In this document: in pieces, positions 54,781 to 64,000 of the stretch
Layout: every line of letters begins with the position of its first letter
Position numbering within the stretch: position 1 is the first letter of the stretch
Origin: Desulfonauticus submarinus
GTDB lineage: Bacteria > Desulfobacterota > Desulfovibrionia > Desulfovibrionales > Desulfonatronovibrionaceae
Length of the DNA stretch: 64,000 bases
Direction: 5' to 3'
Assembly: GCF_900104045.1 (NCBI RefSeq)
Contig: NZ_FNIN01000001.1
Coordinates: 248,001 to 312,000, forward strand
Translations under genes and position numbers: made by a program
The notes under the pieces: generated by a model
The model's input: the letters and a program-made list of their open reading frames with translations, nothing else
What the model was told of the DNA's origin: nothing
Databases searched by the model: none

Positions 54781-55767
54781 ATGACTAAGGACAAAATTGT
54801 TTCTGGAATGAGACCCACAGGACCATTACATTTAGGACATTACTTTGGTGTTTTACGAAACTGGATAAACTTTCAAAATGAATATGAATGTTATTTTTTT
54901 GTAGCAGACTGGCATGCCTTAACAAGTGAATATAATAATCCTCAAAAAATAAAAACTTTTATTACCGAGTTGATAAAAGATTGGTTTTCTGTAGGATTAA
55001 ACCCAGAAAAATGCATCATATTCTTACAATCACAAGTAAAACAACATGCGGAATTACACCTTATCTTATCAATGCTTACCCCTTTAGGTTGGTTAGAAAG
55101 AAATCCAACTTATAAAGAAGTAAAACAAGAACTAGTTGCAAAAGATTTAAATACCTATGGCTTTTTAGGATATCCTGTTCTTATGGCTTCTGATATTTTA
55201 ATTTACAGGCCACAATATGTGCCTGTAGGAGACGATCAATTACCTCATCTTGAACTTACTAGAGAAATTGCGAGAAGATTTAACTTTTTATATGGAAACA
55301 CCTTTCCTGAACCACAAGCTAAATTAACAGAAGCATCACGTCTTCCTGGACTAGATGGTCGTAAAATGAGTAAAAGTTATGGCAATGCTATTCTTTTAAA
55401 CGAAGATATGAATTCTGTCCAAAAAAAGATAATGTCTATGCTTACCGATACCAATAGAAAACGAAAAACTGATCCAGGAGATCCTAATAAATGTAATTTA
55501 TATCCTTACCACAAACTCCTTACTCCTAAAGAAATACGAGAGGAAATAAAATTAAACTGTACTCAAGCAAAATGGGGATGTGTTGATTGTAAAAAAATAT
55601 TACTTACAAATTTAGAAAAATTTCTCATACCTATTCATGAAAAAAGAAAACAAATAGATAAAGATAAATCTTTAGTTGAAGAAATATTAAACAAAGGAAA
55701 TAAAAAAGCACAAGAAGAGGCTGAAAAAACTATGTTATTGGTTAGAAAAAATTTAAATTTCTTTTAA
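54781..55767 (+). CDS. trpS: Tryptophan-tRNA ligase
   Basis: 328 residues, class I synthetase. The HIGH motif appears as PTGPLHLGHYFG and KMSKS as GRKMSKSYGNA. VPVGDDQLPHLELTREIA is the Trp-binding part. It overlaps the comEC end by 4 bases (convergent). Confidence 0.97.
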   Translation: MTKDKIVSGMRPTGPLHLGHYFGVLRNWINFQNEYECYFFVADWHALTSEYNNPQKIKTFITELIKDWFSVGLNPEKCIIFLQSQVKQHAELHLILSMLTPLGWLERNPTYKEVKQELVAKDLNTYGFLGYPVLMASDILIYRPQYVPVGDDQLPHLELTREIARRFNFLYGNTFPEPQAKLTEASRLPGLDGRKMSKSYGNAILLNEDMNSVQKKIMSMLTDTNRKRKTDPGDPNKCNLYPYHKLLTPKEIREEIKLNCTQAKWGCVDCKKILLTNLEKFLIPIHEKRKQIDKDKSLVEEILNKGNKKAQEEAEKTMLLVRKNLNFF

Positions 55768-58151
55768 TTATTGATACAAAAGTAGGTCAATTGTTGTTTT
55801 ATTTTAGAATCAAAAACTACTTTAATTTTTTTATTATTTAAATTGATAATATCTATTTGTCCTAAATTAGCTGTAGTATAGAGAGGAATATTTTTACTTT
55901 GAAAATAGGTTAAAATAGTTTTATCAGGAAAATTAAAATGGTTTAAAAAACCACAACTAACTACTACAATCTCAGGATTAACTTTTTGATAAAATAAAGG
56001 ATAAAATGCTGTTTTACTACCATGATGTGGTATAATTAGCACTTTTGATTTTAAATTCTCTACACGGGATGCTAAATACTTTAATCCGTCTTTTTCTATA
56101 TCTCCACATATTAAATAGTTATTTTTCCCATTTTCTACTACTTGTAATACAAGAGAATTGTTATTTTTACTTTTGAAATGATAATCCACAGGTGGATGTA
56201 AAATCCTAATATAATCATCATCACTGATTTTTATAAGGTTATCTTTATATAATATTTGATACTCTACTTTATTTAAAATCATTTTAAAAATCTTTTTATC
56301 ATAAGAAGATGCTGGCAAACTTCCATTAAAATAAAATTTCTTATATTTAAAATTATTTAATATATAATAAAGTCCTCTCAAGTGATCTATATCTGGATGA
56401 GTTAAAAAAACAAAATTTAAAAAAGGTCTCTTTTGATAAGTTAATATTTTTGATAAAATCTTTCTTCCAAAATCATAATTTTGATTAAAACTCCCTCCAC
56501 CATCAATCAAAACCCTTTTTCCTTTTCTTTCATAAAGAATCGATTGACCTTGACCAACATCATAAATAACTAATTTAGAATAAAATTTGTTTTCCAATTT
56601 AAAAATTATAACCACAAAAATAGAAAAAGATATTAATAGGACATAAATTTTATATCTCTGTTTTTTAATAAACAACAGAGAAAGCATTATATAATATAAA
56701 ATAATTAAATATCCATTTGGTCTAAATGATAAAACAATTTTTAATAAATCGTTCTTATTTAAATAATGTAAAAAAATTAAAAATTTATCCAAATTTAAAA
56801 GCATTATGTGAAAAAATATTTTAGAAATATAAGGGAAAAATGAAAAAATTAATCCCAAAAATCCACTTGGAATAATTATAAACGATAACCATGGGATCCA
56901 AATAATATTAACCCATAAAGATAAATAGATTTGATTAAAATAATATACTTGTAATGGCAAAATGAACAAATTTGCAGCAACAGTTGAAATAAATATATAA
57001 AATATATACCTTGCTAATTTAAACTTAATATTTAATTTCGATATATAAAAAGTATAAAATAAATATATACCAATAACAGCTAAAAAAGAAAACTGAAAAG
57101 ATATATCAAATAATGACTGGGGAGAATAAATTAAAATAAAAAAAAGAGCTAAAAAATAACCATCAAGAAAAAAATTTTTTTTATTGAATAAAAATAATAA
57201 TCCCCAACAAAAAAACATTATTTCTGCCCTCACAAGAGAGATCGGATAGCGAGCAAGAAATAAATAAAAAATAGAAAATAAAATAGAGAAAATTATACCT
57301 AACTTTATTCTAGGTATAAATAAGCCAGTATTGGGAAAAATGTAAAATATAATCCAACTTAAGACAAAGCCTAATAATAGGATAACACTTAAATGAAGTC
57401 CTGATAAAGCTAAACTGTGAGACAACCCCCCTTTTCTAAATATTTCTATCAAATTAAAATTTAAATAAGATTTATCATTTAAAAGAAATATTAAAGATAA
57501 CGCTTTTGCTTCATTACTATATTGCCTCAAGGTAGAAAAAATCTTCAAAATACGATTTTTAACCTTTTTCCAACCTTTAAAAGCAAAATATTTCCACGAA
57601 TTACTTCGAGTTTTTTCTATTACAAAATTTTTTTTATTGTATTGATATGTCTTAAAAAATATATTTTTCTTTAACCAATAAAAACTATAACCAAAATAAC
57701 CTTTATTTTTTAATCCAGTTATTGGTTTAACCTTAAATACTCCCCTTATTTTATCTCCTATATCTAATTGTTTTAATTGATAATTTAAATTAATAACTAA
57801 ATTATGACCAACTGGATTCTTATTAAATTTTAAATTATCTAAAATTATTCTACTATAGCTGTTTGGAAGAAATAATATATTTTCAATACAGCCCTCTACA
57901 TATATTTTACTTTTAAAGAAACTTAAATCTTTTTCTATACAAAATGATGGTAACCTATAATATAAGTAAAAAATACCACTAATATAACTTAATGAAAAAC
58001 AAAAAAATAATTTTGTTTTATTTTGTTGAAAAAATATAAAAAATAAAGCTAAAAATAAAATAGAACCATAGAAAGGAAATCTAAAGGTAAGGATCCCAAG
58101 AACAAAAAACAAAAGACATTTTTGCCATAAAAAAAGACTTACTTTATTCAA
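55764..58151 (-). CDS. comEC: ComEC/Rec2 DNA-uptake channel and nuclease-like protein
   Basis: 795 residues. DUF4131-type N-terminal domain, the ComEC competence domain with many helices (FRKGGLSHSLALSGLHLSVI), and a C-terminal metallo-beta-lactamase domain (YDVGQGQSILYERKGKRVLI, FLTHPDIDHLRGLYYIL, IIPHHGSKTAF). It transports single-stranded DNA into the cytoplasm in natural transformation. Confidence 0.93.
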   Translation of the reverse strand: MNKVSLFLWQKCLLFFVLGILTFRFPFYGSILFLALFFIFFQQNKTKLFFCFSLSYISGIFYLYYRLPSFCIEKDLSFFKSKIYVEGCIENILFLPNSYSRIILDNLKFNKNPVGHNLVINLNYQLKQLDIGDKIRGVFKVKPITGLKNKGYFGYSFYWLKKNIFFKTYQYNKKNFVIEKTRSNSWKYFAFKGWKKVKNRILKIFSTLRQYSNEAKALSLIFLLNDKSYLNFNLIEIFRKGGLSHSLALSGLHLSVILLLGFVLSWIIFYIFPNTGLFIPRIKLGIIFSILFSIFYLFLARYPISLVRAEIMFFCWGLLFLFNKKNFFLDGYFLALFFILIYSPQSLFDISFQFSFLAVIGIYLFYTFYISKLNIKFKLARYIFYIFISTVAANLFILPLQVYYFNQIYLSLWVNIIWIPWLSFIIIPSGFLGLIFSFFPYISKIFFHIMLLNLDKFLIFLHYLNKNDLLKIVLSFRPNGYLIILYYIMLSLLFIKKQRYKIYVLLISFSIFVVIIFKLENKFYSKLVIYDVGQGQSILYERKGKRVLIDGGGSFNQNYDFGRKILSKILTYQKRPFLNFVFLTHPDIDHLRGLYYILNNFKYKKFYFNGSLPASSYDKKIFKMILNKVEYQILYKDNLIKISDDDYIRILHPPVDYHFKSKNNNSLVLQVVENGKNNYLICGDIEKDGLKYLASRVENLKSKVLIIPHHGSKTAFYPLFYQKVNPEIVVVSCGFLNHFNFPDKTILTYFQSKNIPLYTTANLGQIDIINLNNKKIKVVFDSKIKQQLTYFCINN

Positions 58152-58157
58152 AACAAC

Positions 58158-60227
58158 TTATTTACTAATTAATACCCGTCTAGGTTTACTACCTTCTTGA
58201 GGACCTATAATCCCATCTTTTTCCATTTGTTCAATAAAAAGAGCAGCTTTATTAAATCCAATTCTAAATCTTCTTTGAATTAAAGAAATCGAAACTTTTC
58301 CATTTTCTATAGCATATTTTACTGCCTCTGAATATTTAGGATCATCTATGATATCATTTCTACCATTTTCCAATTCAGTTTCTGTTTGAGCTGTTTTCCA
58401 ATTTTGAAAATCAATTAAATATTGAGTAGGTTGTTTTTTCTGCCAAAATTCTACTATCCTACCAATATCTTCTTCTCCAACGTACGCTCCATGCACCCTC
58501 TTCAACTCTCCACCACTAGATTTAAATAACATATCTCCCATTCCTAAAAGATATTCAGCCCCATTACTATCTAAAATAGTACGCGAATCGTGTTTAGAAC
58601 TAACCTGAAATGCTATTCTAGCAGGAAAATTTGCTTTAATAATACCTGTTACTACATCAACAGAAGGTCTCTGTGTAGCTAAAATAATATGGATTCCTGC
58701 AGCTCTAGCCAACTGAGCTAACCGTACAATACTGGTTTCTACTTCTTTTCCCCCAGTCAACATTAAGTCAGCCATTTCATCAATTATAACAACAAGATAC
58801 GGTAATTCAGCATCTTCTTGCTCTACTTTTTGATTGTAAGTTTGAATATTTCTAACGCCTAATTGAGCCATTAATTCATATCTTTGTTCCATTTCTGCAA
58901 CAGCCCATTCTAACGCTACTTTAGCCAAACCTGATTCTGTAACTACTGGATGTACCAAATGAGGTAAATTATTGTATACAGAAAGCTCTATCCTTTTAGG
59001 ATCTATAAGCAATAATCTTAAACTTTTCGGTGGATGAGCAAATAATAAGCTAAGCAAAAAAGAGTTTAAACAAACACTTTTTCCAGCTCCTGTAGCACCT
59101 GCAACTAAAAGGTGGGGCATTTTAGCTAAATCGACTACTATTGGACGGCCTTGAATATCTTTACCCAAGGCTAAGGGCAAAGCATTGCTTTTTATATCAA
59201 AGACCTTGCTTGCCAAAATTTCTTTTAAATACACATACTCTCGTGTAGGATTAGGAATTTCTATACCTACAGTATCTTTTTTAGGTAAAGGAGCTATAAT
59301 TCTCACTCTAGAAGATTTTAAATTTAAGGCTAAGTCATCACTTAAATTTGCTATTCTACTTACTTTTATACCTGGAGCAGGTTTAAACTCTAACATACTT
59401 ACCACTGGCCCAGGAGTAACCTTTTCTACTTCTCCTTGAATTCCAAAATGTTCTAAACACTGTTGTACTTTTTGAGATAAGTCTTTTAAATGTTCAGAAG
59501 AAAAAGAAGATTTTTGCTTTGGAACATCTTTTAGTAAATTAATATCTGGTAGCTTTAAATTACTATTAACAAGATATTTTTGCTCTTTATTTACTTTAGA
59601 CTCAATAATATCTTGTTTTACTTTCTTTTTAACTGTTTTAATTTTAGATAAACTTTTGGATTTTGGTAAATTTTGGGGAATAAAATTATCTCCATTTTCT
59701 TCAGTTGGAACTAATTTTTTAAATAAACTTAACCACGAGAAGTTAAAAGTACATTGCACACTAACGATAGTAAAAGTAGATAAAATTATAATTCCGCCCC
59801 AAAACTTTAGGTAATGATTTAAAAAATAGTATAAATACTGCCCTATAAATCCCCCCCCAGAAATAGAGTGAAAAGAAAATGTTTTTAAATAAGGATAACA
59901 AAGCCAGGTAAAAATACAAAAACAAAGACAAATTAAACTAATCCAGCGCCAAGTATAAAAATATTTATGACCTTTTAAAATTAAAAAAATTAAAAAAAAT
60001 AGAATAGGAACAAAAATAAAAGCTCCCAAACCAAATAAATCAAAAAGCAGGCCTGCCAGATATGCCCCAACTAAGCCTGCTTTATTATTAACTTTTAAAT
60101 TAATAAAGCCAGAAGAAGTAAAAGAAGGATCTTTTGGAGAATAAGTGAGTAAACTTATAACTAACAGAATTGTAAATGCAATTAAAAAAATAACCCCTGC
60201 TTCCTTAAAAAGCTTTTTTTCTCCCAA
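58158..60227 (-). CDS. ftsK: DNA translocase FtsK
   Basis: 689 residues. Four N-terminal membrane helices (to about 165), a charged linker, the alpha/beta motor (Walker A GATGAGKSVCLNSF; Walker B LVVIIDEMADLML) and the C-terminal gamma winged helix (SISLIQRRFRIGFNKAALFI). It pumps chromosome ends apart at division and activates XerD at dif. Confidence 0.96.
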   Translation of the reverse strand: MGEKKLFKEAGVIFLIAFTILLVISLLTYSPKDPSFTSSGFINLKVNNKAGLVGAYLAGLLFDLFGLGAFIFVPILFFLIFLILKGHKYFYTWRWISLICLCFCIFTWLCYPYLKTFSFHSISGGGFIGQYLYYFLNHYLKFWGGIIILSTFTIVSVQCTFNFSWLSLFKKLVPTEENGDNFIPQNLPKSKSLSKIKTVKKKVKQDIIESKVNKEQKYLVNSNLKLPDINLLKDVPKQKSSFSSEHLKDLSQKVQQCLEHFGIQGEVEKVTPGPVVSMLEFKPAPGIKVSRIANLSDDLALNLKSSRVRIIAPLPKKDTVGIEIPNPTREYVYLKEILASKVFDIKSNALPLALGKDIQGRPIVVDLAKMPHLLVAGATGAGKSVCLNSFLLSLLFAHPPKSLRLLLIDPKRIELSVYNNLPHLVHPVVTESGLAKVALEWAVAEMEQRYELMAQLGVRNIQTYNQKVEQEDAELPYLVVIIDEMADLMLTGGKEVETSIVRLAQLARAAGIHIILATQRPSVDVVTGIIKANFPARIAFQVSSKHDSRTILDSNGAEYLLGMGDMLFKSSGGELKRVHGAYVGEEDIGRIVEFWQKKQPTQYLIDFQNWKTAQTETELENGRNDIIDDPKYSEAVKYAIENGKVSISLIQRRFRIGFNKAALFIEQMEKDGIIGPQEGSKPRRVLISK

Positions 60228-60240
60228 TGATTATTACCTC

Positions 60241-60798
60241 TTATTCCCTACCAATATATTCACCACTTCTAGTATCAACTTTTACTTTATCTCCTTCAGA
60301 AATAAATAAAGGCACTTGAATTACTAAGCCAGTTTCTAATTTTGCAGGCTTAGTAGCACCGGACACAGTATCACCCTTTACTCCTGGTTCTGTTTCCACA
60401 ACCTCTAAAATTACTGAAGCAGGTAAATCCAAATCAATAGGTTGGTTTTTATAAACAAGAGCTTTTACTTCTTCTCCCTCTTTTAAAAAACCTACTTTAT
60501 CTCCAAAAGTATCTTTACTTACATTTATCTGTTCATAAGTAGTCATATCCATAAACACAAAGCCATTATCTTCTTTATAAAGATATTGATAACTTCTAGT
60601 TTCTAAATCTGGTTTATCAAACTTCTCTCCAGCTCGAAAAGTTTCATCAATTATACTACCTGTGAGTAAATTTTTTAATTTTGTTCTAACAAATGCTCCA
60701 CCTTTCCCTGGCTTTACATGTAAAAACTCCAAAATTTCATAAGGGGTCCCTTCTATCTCTATTTTTAATCCCCTTCTAAAATCTGTTGTAGAAAGCAT
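60241..60798 (-). CDS. efp: Elongation factor P
   Basis: 185 residues, three beta-barrel domains. The loop [14 protein letters not shown] carries Lys32, the usual site for lysyl-type modification. It rescues ribosomes stalled at polyproline. Start is adjacent to the aroQ stop. Confidence 0.97.
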   Translation of the reverse strand: MLSTTDFRRGLKIEIEGTPYEILEFLHVKPGKGGAFVRTKLKNLLTGSIIDETFRAGEKFDKPDLETRSYQYLYKEDNGFVFMDMTTYEQINVSKDTFGDKVGFLKEGEEVKALVYKNQPIDLDLPASVILEVVETEPGVKGDTVSGATKPAKLETGLVIQVPLFISEGDKVKVDTRSGEYIGRE

Positions 60799-61248
60799 TT
60801 AACCTCCTCTAACCTTAATTTTCTTTATTAGGGCTTCCACCCCTAACACATAACTATCAATTCCAAATCCACAAATCACACCAACAGCATTTTTAGCAAT
60901 AAAACTTTTATGTCTAAAAGACTCTCTTGCATATACATTACTTAAATGAACCTCTATATAAGGTATATTTATCCATTTTAAACAATCAGCTAATGCAATA
61001 CTCGTATGAGTATAAGCTCCAGCATTTATAACTATACCATTTCCTTTATTTATCCAAAACTCCTCAATATAATCTATTAACTTACCTTCTGAATTAGATT
61101 GATATATATCTAATTCTAAATCCTTAACATTATGTATATTAGCAAGAATATATTTTCTTAAGTCTTTTAAAGAATGCTTACCATATATATTTGTCTCTCT
61201 TTGTCCAATAAATTTTAAATTAGGACCATTTATAATTGCTATTTTCAC
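60799..61248 (-). CDS. aroQ: 3-dehydroquinate dehydratase type II
   Basis: 149 residues. IINGPNLKFIGQRETNIYG, EGKLIDYIEEF, INAGAYTHTSIAL and EVHLSNVYARESFRHKS contain the catalytic Tyr, Arg and His residues. Third step of the shikimate pathway. The gene ends next to efp. Confidence 0.96.
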   Translation of the reverse strand: MKIAIINGPNLKFIGQRETNIYGKHSLKDLRKYILANIHNVKDLELDIYQSNSEGKLIDYIEEFWINKGNGIVINAGAYTHTSIALADCLKWINIPYIEVHLSNVYARESFRHKSFIAKNAVGVICGFGIDSYVLGVEALIKKIKVRGG

Positions 61249-61250
61249 CT

Positions 61251-62057
61251 TTATTTAGATTCCTTAGGTAAATTTGGTTCTTCTAAGTATTTTGGTTCTA
61301 CTACAATCTCTTCTTGCTGAGAAGTCGTTGATCCAACTACTGGCTCATTAATAGCCCGGACTTTAATAATTGGCAAGAAAATCAAATCGCCTTTTTCAAT
61401 TTCTTCTTGAACTTCATAAAGCTCTCCTTGAACTAACAACTTATATCCCTTATCTTTATCTTTTCCTACATTACTTTCTGGGATAGCCTGAACAATTCTA
61501 CCCACACCCACGATCCTTACTATATCTTCTTGAGGAGAAAACTTACCAATAAAAAAATAATTCTTCTGTAAAGCCAACGGGTGATAAATACCTATATAAC
61601 AAAATTCATATTCACCAATCGTATAACTATTTTCTTTTAAACTAATTACTCTGCCTGCCAACACAAAGTCAGGAATTAATTCTACATTAATTTCAAAGTT
61701 TTGAATATATTCATTAGAGTAAGAATTATAAATAGGATTTAAGTCTCCAGATTTAGAAAAAAGAATTTGTTCAGGATTAAGACCAATATTTGTAGGTCTC
61801 ACAATAAGCTGTTCTTTTAATATTTGCCTATTTATTGCTACTAAGCCTTTTTTTAAAGCCTTTTGCCATAAAATATCTTTTCCTTGCTCTTGATATTCTT
61901 TTTTACTTATCTTTACCTTTACTTTAATAGACTTGGAAACTTTTTGTAGAGCATTTTGAGGTTTAAAAATAAGTTCTTTTTTTATTTTAGGCTTAGAAGC
62001 ACAACCACTTCCAATCAACAAAAACAAACTTACTAAAAATAAAAATAATCTTCTCAT
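61251..62057 (-). CDS. Lipoprotein of unknown function
   Basis: 268 residues. The signal ends LIGSGC with the lipobox Cys19. The mature part is beta-rich (FVLAGRVISLKENSYTIGEY, EEDIVRIVGVGRI-like stretches) and looks like a surface or periplasmic anchor protein. I do not recognise the family. It precedes aroQ by 2 bases. Confidence 0.65.
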   Translation of the reverse strand: MRRLFLFLVSLFLLIGSGCASKPKIKKELIFKPQNALQKVSKSIKVKVKISKKEYQEQGKDILWQKALKKGLVAINRQILKEQLIVRPTNIGLNPEQILFSKSGDLNPIYNSYSNEYIQNFEINVELIPDFVLAGRVISLKENSYTIGEYEFCYIGIYHPLALQKNYFFIGKFSPQEDIVRIVGVGRIVQAIPESNVGKDKDKGYKLLVQGELYEVQEEIEKGDLIFLPIIKVRAINEPVVGSTTSQQEEIVVEPKYLEEPNLPKESK

Positions 62058-62144
62058 TTCTTAACTCCTTTTTTAATATTATAAACAAATTCAGTTCGTA
62101 TTAAACTCTATACTTTTTCAAAAAAAAATTCTAGACTTTTCCGC

Positions 62145-62729
62145 ATGAAAAGAGAATTAAAATTAATTAAAACTATTTATACCCTAGAGCAATTAAAATG
62201 TGAACCCCTTTCTCAAATAGCCATAGCAGGTCGTTCTAATGTAGGCAAATCATCTTTAATCAACTGCTTAGCAGGACAAAAAAAACTTGCTAAGACAAGC
62301 TCTTCTCCTGGTAAAACTCGCAGTCTTAATTTTTATCTAATTCTTCCAGAAAAATTTTATTTAGTTGATTTGCCTGGATATGGCTATGCAAAATGTTCTA
62401 AAAAAGAAAGAGAAAAATGGGCAAACCTTATCTACCATTACTTAAATAACAACCCCTATTTAAAAGCAATAATCATCTTACTTGATTCTAGACTAAGCCC
62501 CCAAAAACTAGACTTAGAATTAATTTCTTTCCTAGAACAAGAAAACATAAAAATTGTTCCAGTACTAACAAAAATTGATAAATGTACCCAAAAAGAAATA
62601 TCGCGCCAAGTGAAAAACTGGCTACCTATTCTTAATACAGATCCTAAAGACCTAATACTTTTCTCTAGTAAAACAGGAAAAGGGAAAAATAAATTATGGC
62701 AAAAATTAATAGATCTAGGCAAAAATTAA
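62145..62729 (+). CDS. engB: Ribosome-biogenesis GTPase EngB/YsxC
   Basis: 194 residues. G1 AGRSNVGKSS, G2 SSSPGKTRSLNFY, G3 DLPGYGYAK and G4 TKIDK are all present. It assists large-subunit assembly. It ends 4 bases into the convergent lptG gene. Confidence 0.97.
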   Translation: MKRELKLIKTIYTLEQLKCEPLSQIAIAGRSNVGKSSLINCLAGQKKLAKTSSSPGKTRSLNFYLILPEKFYLVDLPGYGYAKCSKKEREKWANLIYHYLNNNPYLKAIIILLDSRLSPQKLDLELISFLEQENIKIVPVLTKIDKCTQKEISRQVKNWLPILNTDPKDLILFSSKTGKGKNKLWQKLIDLGKN

Positions 62730-63802
62730 TTTTTTAAAATTATTGGAAAAAACGATATACATACACCTAAAAATAATAAATTTGCCAACCATGCTCCTAT
62801 AAAAGGAGATAATATCCCTTCCTCAGCAAAAGAAATTCCTGTTACAAACAAGGCATAATAGATAAATATACAAATTAAGCCAATAAAAAAGCTTTTATAG
62901 ATATTTTTTACAAAAAAAACAATAATTGAACTTAAAAAAGATAAAATAAGGATAGAAAAAGAATAAGAAAATTTGCTATATAATGTAGTTAAAATACCTG
63001 TAATATTGCTACCGTTCTTTTTAAAATGTGCTAAAATACCTTTTAATTTCCACACAGAAAGAGCTTCCTTAGGAAAATCTGATTTTAAAGTAGCAATAGA
63101 TTCTAAGTCCAAGTGTGCTTTTAACTCTAATTTATTATATTTAGAATTTAAAAACTTATTTGGAGAAATGCTAATCCCATTTAATAAAATAATTCTTTTT
63201 TTATTTTTTAAATATAAAAAATTTGTTGCATAATAAAGTTTTAAAACTTTTTGTCTTTCTAGATCTACAACATAGCAAATAATGTTATTACCTTTCTTTT
63301 TCTTTAAATTATATTTATTAAAATAAATAATTTTGTTTTTATCTTTAACCCAAGAATTAAATATTTCTTGTTTTACTAAATGCTTATTTCTAACTTCTTT
63401 TTTCCAAATCTTAGCAGTTTCAAATAAACCATAACTACCTAATTCTTGAATAATAAAAAAATGAGTAAACATAAATATTAAAGAAATTGAAAATATAATA
63501 AAAACTAATTTTTTATATTCTATACCACCTGACATCAACGCAACCATTTCATTTCTATTGTAAACAAGTGATAGAAATAAAATGATAGATAAAAAAAATA
63601 TTCCTGGAGATATTTGGGATATTATTAGAGGTATTTTCCACAAAAAATAGACAATAATAGTTTTAATAACGACCTTTTTTTCTATAAACTCATCAACCCT
63701 ATCTAGAAAATCAAATAATAAATAAATTGATATTCCTGCTATAAAAAAATTAAAAAGTAATAAAGAAAGATTTTTAAATATATATTTTGTTAAAACTCTC
63801 AT
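62726..63802 (-). CDS. lptG: LPS export permease LptG
   Basis: About 358 residues, six membrane helices in two groups around a periplasmic beta domain, as in YjgP/YjgQ permeases (FFLSIILFLSLVYNRNEMVA, LMSGGIEYKKLVFI). With LptF, LptB and LptC it extracts lipopolysaccharide from the inner membrane. I chose ATG 63802; a TTG at 63820 would overlap the lptF end by 11 bases. Confidence 0.88.
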   Translation of the reverse strand: MRVLTKYIFKNLSLLLFNFFIAGISIYLLFDFLDRVDEFIEKKVVIKTIIVYFLWKIPLIISQISPGIFFLSIILFLSLVYNRNEMVALMSGGIEYKKLVFIIFSISLIFMFTHFFIIQELGSYGLFETAKIWKKEVRNKHLVKQEIFNSWVKDKNKIIYFNKYNLKKKKGNNIICYVVDLERQKVLKLYYATNFLYLKNKKRIILLNGISISPNKFLNSKYNKLELKAHLDLESIATLKSDFPKEALSVWKLKGILAHFKKNGSNITGILTTLYSKFSYSFSILILSFLSSIIVFFVKNIYKSFFIGLICIFIYYALFVTGISFAEEGILSPFIGAWLANLLFLGVCISFFPIILKN

Positions 63803-63809
63803 AATAAAT

Positions 63810-64000
63810 TTATGAATCAACTCTTAAAAATTTTCTATTTTGTAACCAATAATACAATTTTGAATCAACTAAATTCACTTGATAATTTAAAATTGATAAA
63901 ATCAAAAAAATTATATTTGGCATCCACATAGATAAATTAGGGGAAATTTTCCCTGTTTCTCCAAAAGAATAAAACAATAAATATAAAGAGTAATAAATTA
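63810..64000 (-). CDS. lptF: LPS export permease LptF (3' end only)
   Basis: The last 60 or so codons are visible, ending RVDS at 63810. GETGKISPNLSMWMPNIIFL then a hydrophobic helix and basic tail match the LptF C-terminus (GERGKLPPWLAAWLPN type). The rest lies beyond the window. Together with lptG this is the usual lptF-lptG pair. Confidence 0.82.
   Translation of the reverse strand, partial: IYYSLYLLFYSFGETGKISPNLSMWMPNIIFLILSILNYQVNLVDSKLYYWLQNRKFLRVDS

Overview
The window is AT-rich bacterial chromosome. The protein set points to a Gram-negative anaerobe of the Desulfobacterota, most likely Desulfovibrionales (Desulfohalobiaceae/Desulfothermus-like). Supporting signs are two-gene glyQ/glyS, MqnA of the futalosine menaquinone route, LptF/LptG and LpxL-type envelope genes, the DHH-CBS-CBS-polymerase fusion protein, the phenylacetate-CoA ligase/ACT pair, and the LapA/LapB pair. 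The lineage is inferred from gene content and order, not from a marker tree.

Layout. 1-10.0 kb (mostly minus): mutS (cut by the window edge), lapB, lapA, a HIT protein, a polar amino-acid ABC importer (ATPase, permease, binding protein), a DHH/CBS/nucleotidyltransferase fusion and xerD. 10.0-14.7 kb (plus): folK, a small YHS-like protein, an MscS channel with a cyclic-nucleotide-binding domain, and a secreted TPR protein. 14.7-29.8 kb (minus): an accessory defence island. 29.9-36.4 kb: ade, two lipid A-type acyltransferases, mqnA, trkA/trkH. 36.5-46.7 kb (minus): rpsT and the block mfd, two SurA-like foldases, rodZ-like, recO, glyQ, glyS. 46.7-64 kb: cheW, an RRM protein, murA, paaK plus ACT protein, uvrC, a site-2 protease, trpS, comEC, ftsK, efp, aroQ, a lipoprotein, engB, lptG and the end of lptF.

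The island is the most interesting part. In transcription order it reads hsdM, an AlbA/Schlafen-type regulator, a phosphoribosyltransferase-wHTH protein, a structured non-coding stretch, a retron reverse transcriptase, hsdS, a PHP-SMC-type ATPase, a DUF4143 ATPase, RAYT debris and hsdR. The phosphoribosyltransferase, non-coding and RT block has the layout of a tripartite retron. The stretch before the RT carries an 11-bp perfect hairpin (candidate msd), a 7-bp hairpin (candidate msr) and a candidate a1/a2 pair. A 21-codon remnant of another hsdS 5' end lies where the retron effector begins, which suggests that the retron entered, or was swapped in, at the head of hsdS. Heptanucleotide repeats lie in frame in hsdR and hsdM and again between genes.

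Other second-look items are a leader before paaK with three mutually exclusive helices ending in an intrinsic terminator, a small zinc-ribbon gene with an in-frame TGA, a nested-hairpin leader on the RRM gene, and a 20-bp palindrome over the probable start codon of the MscS-type channel gene.
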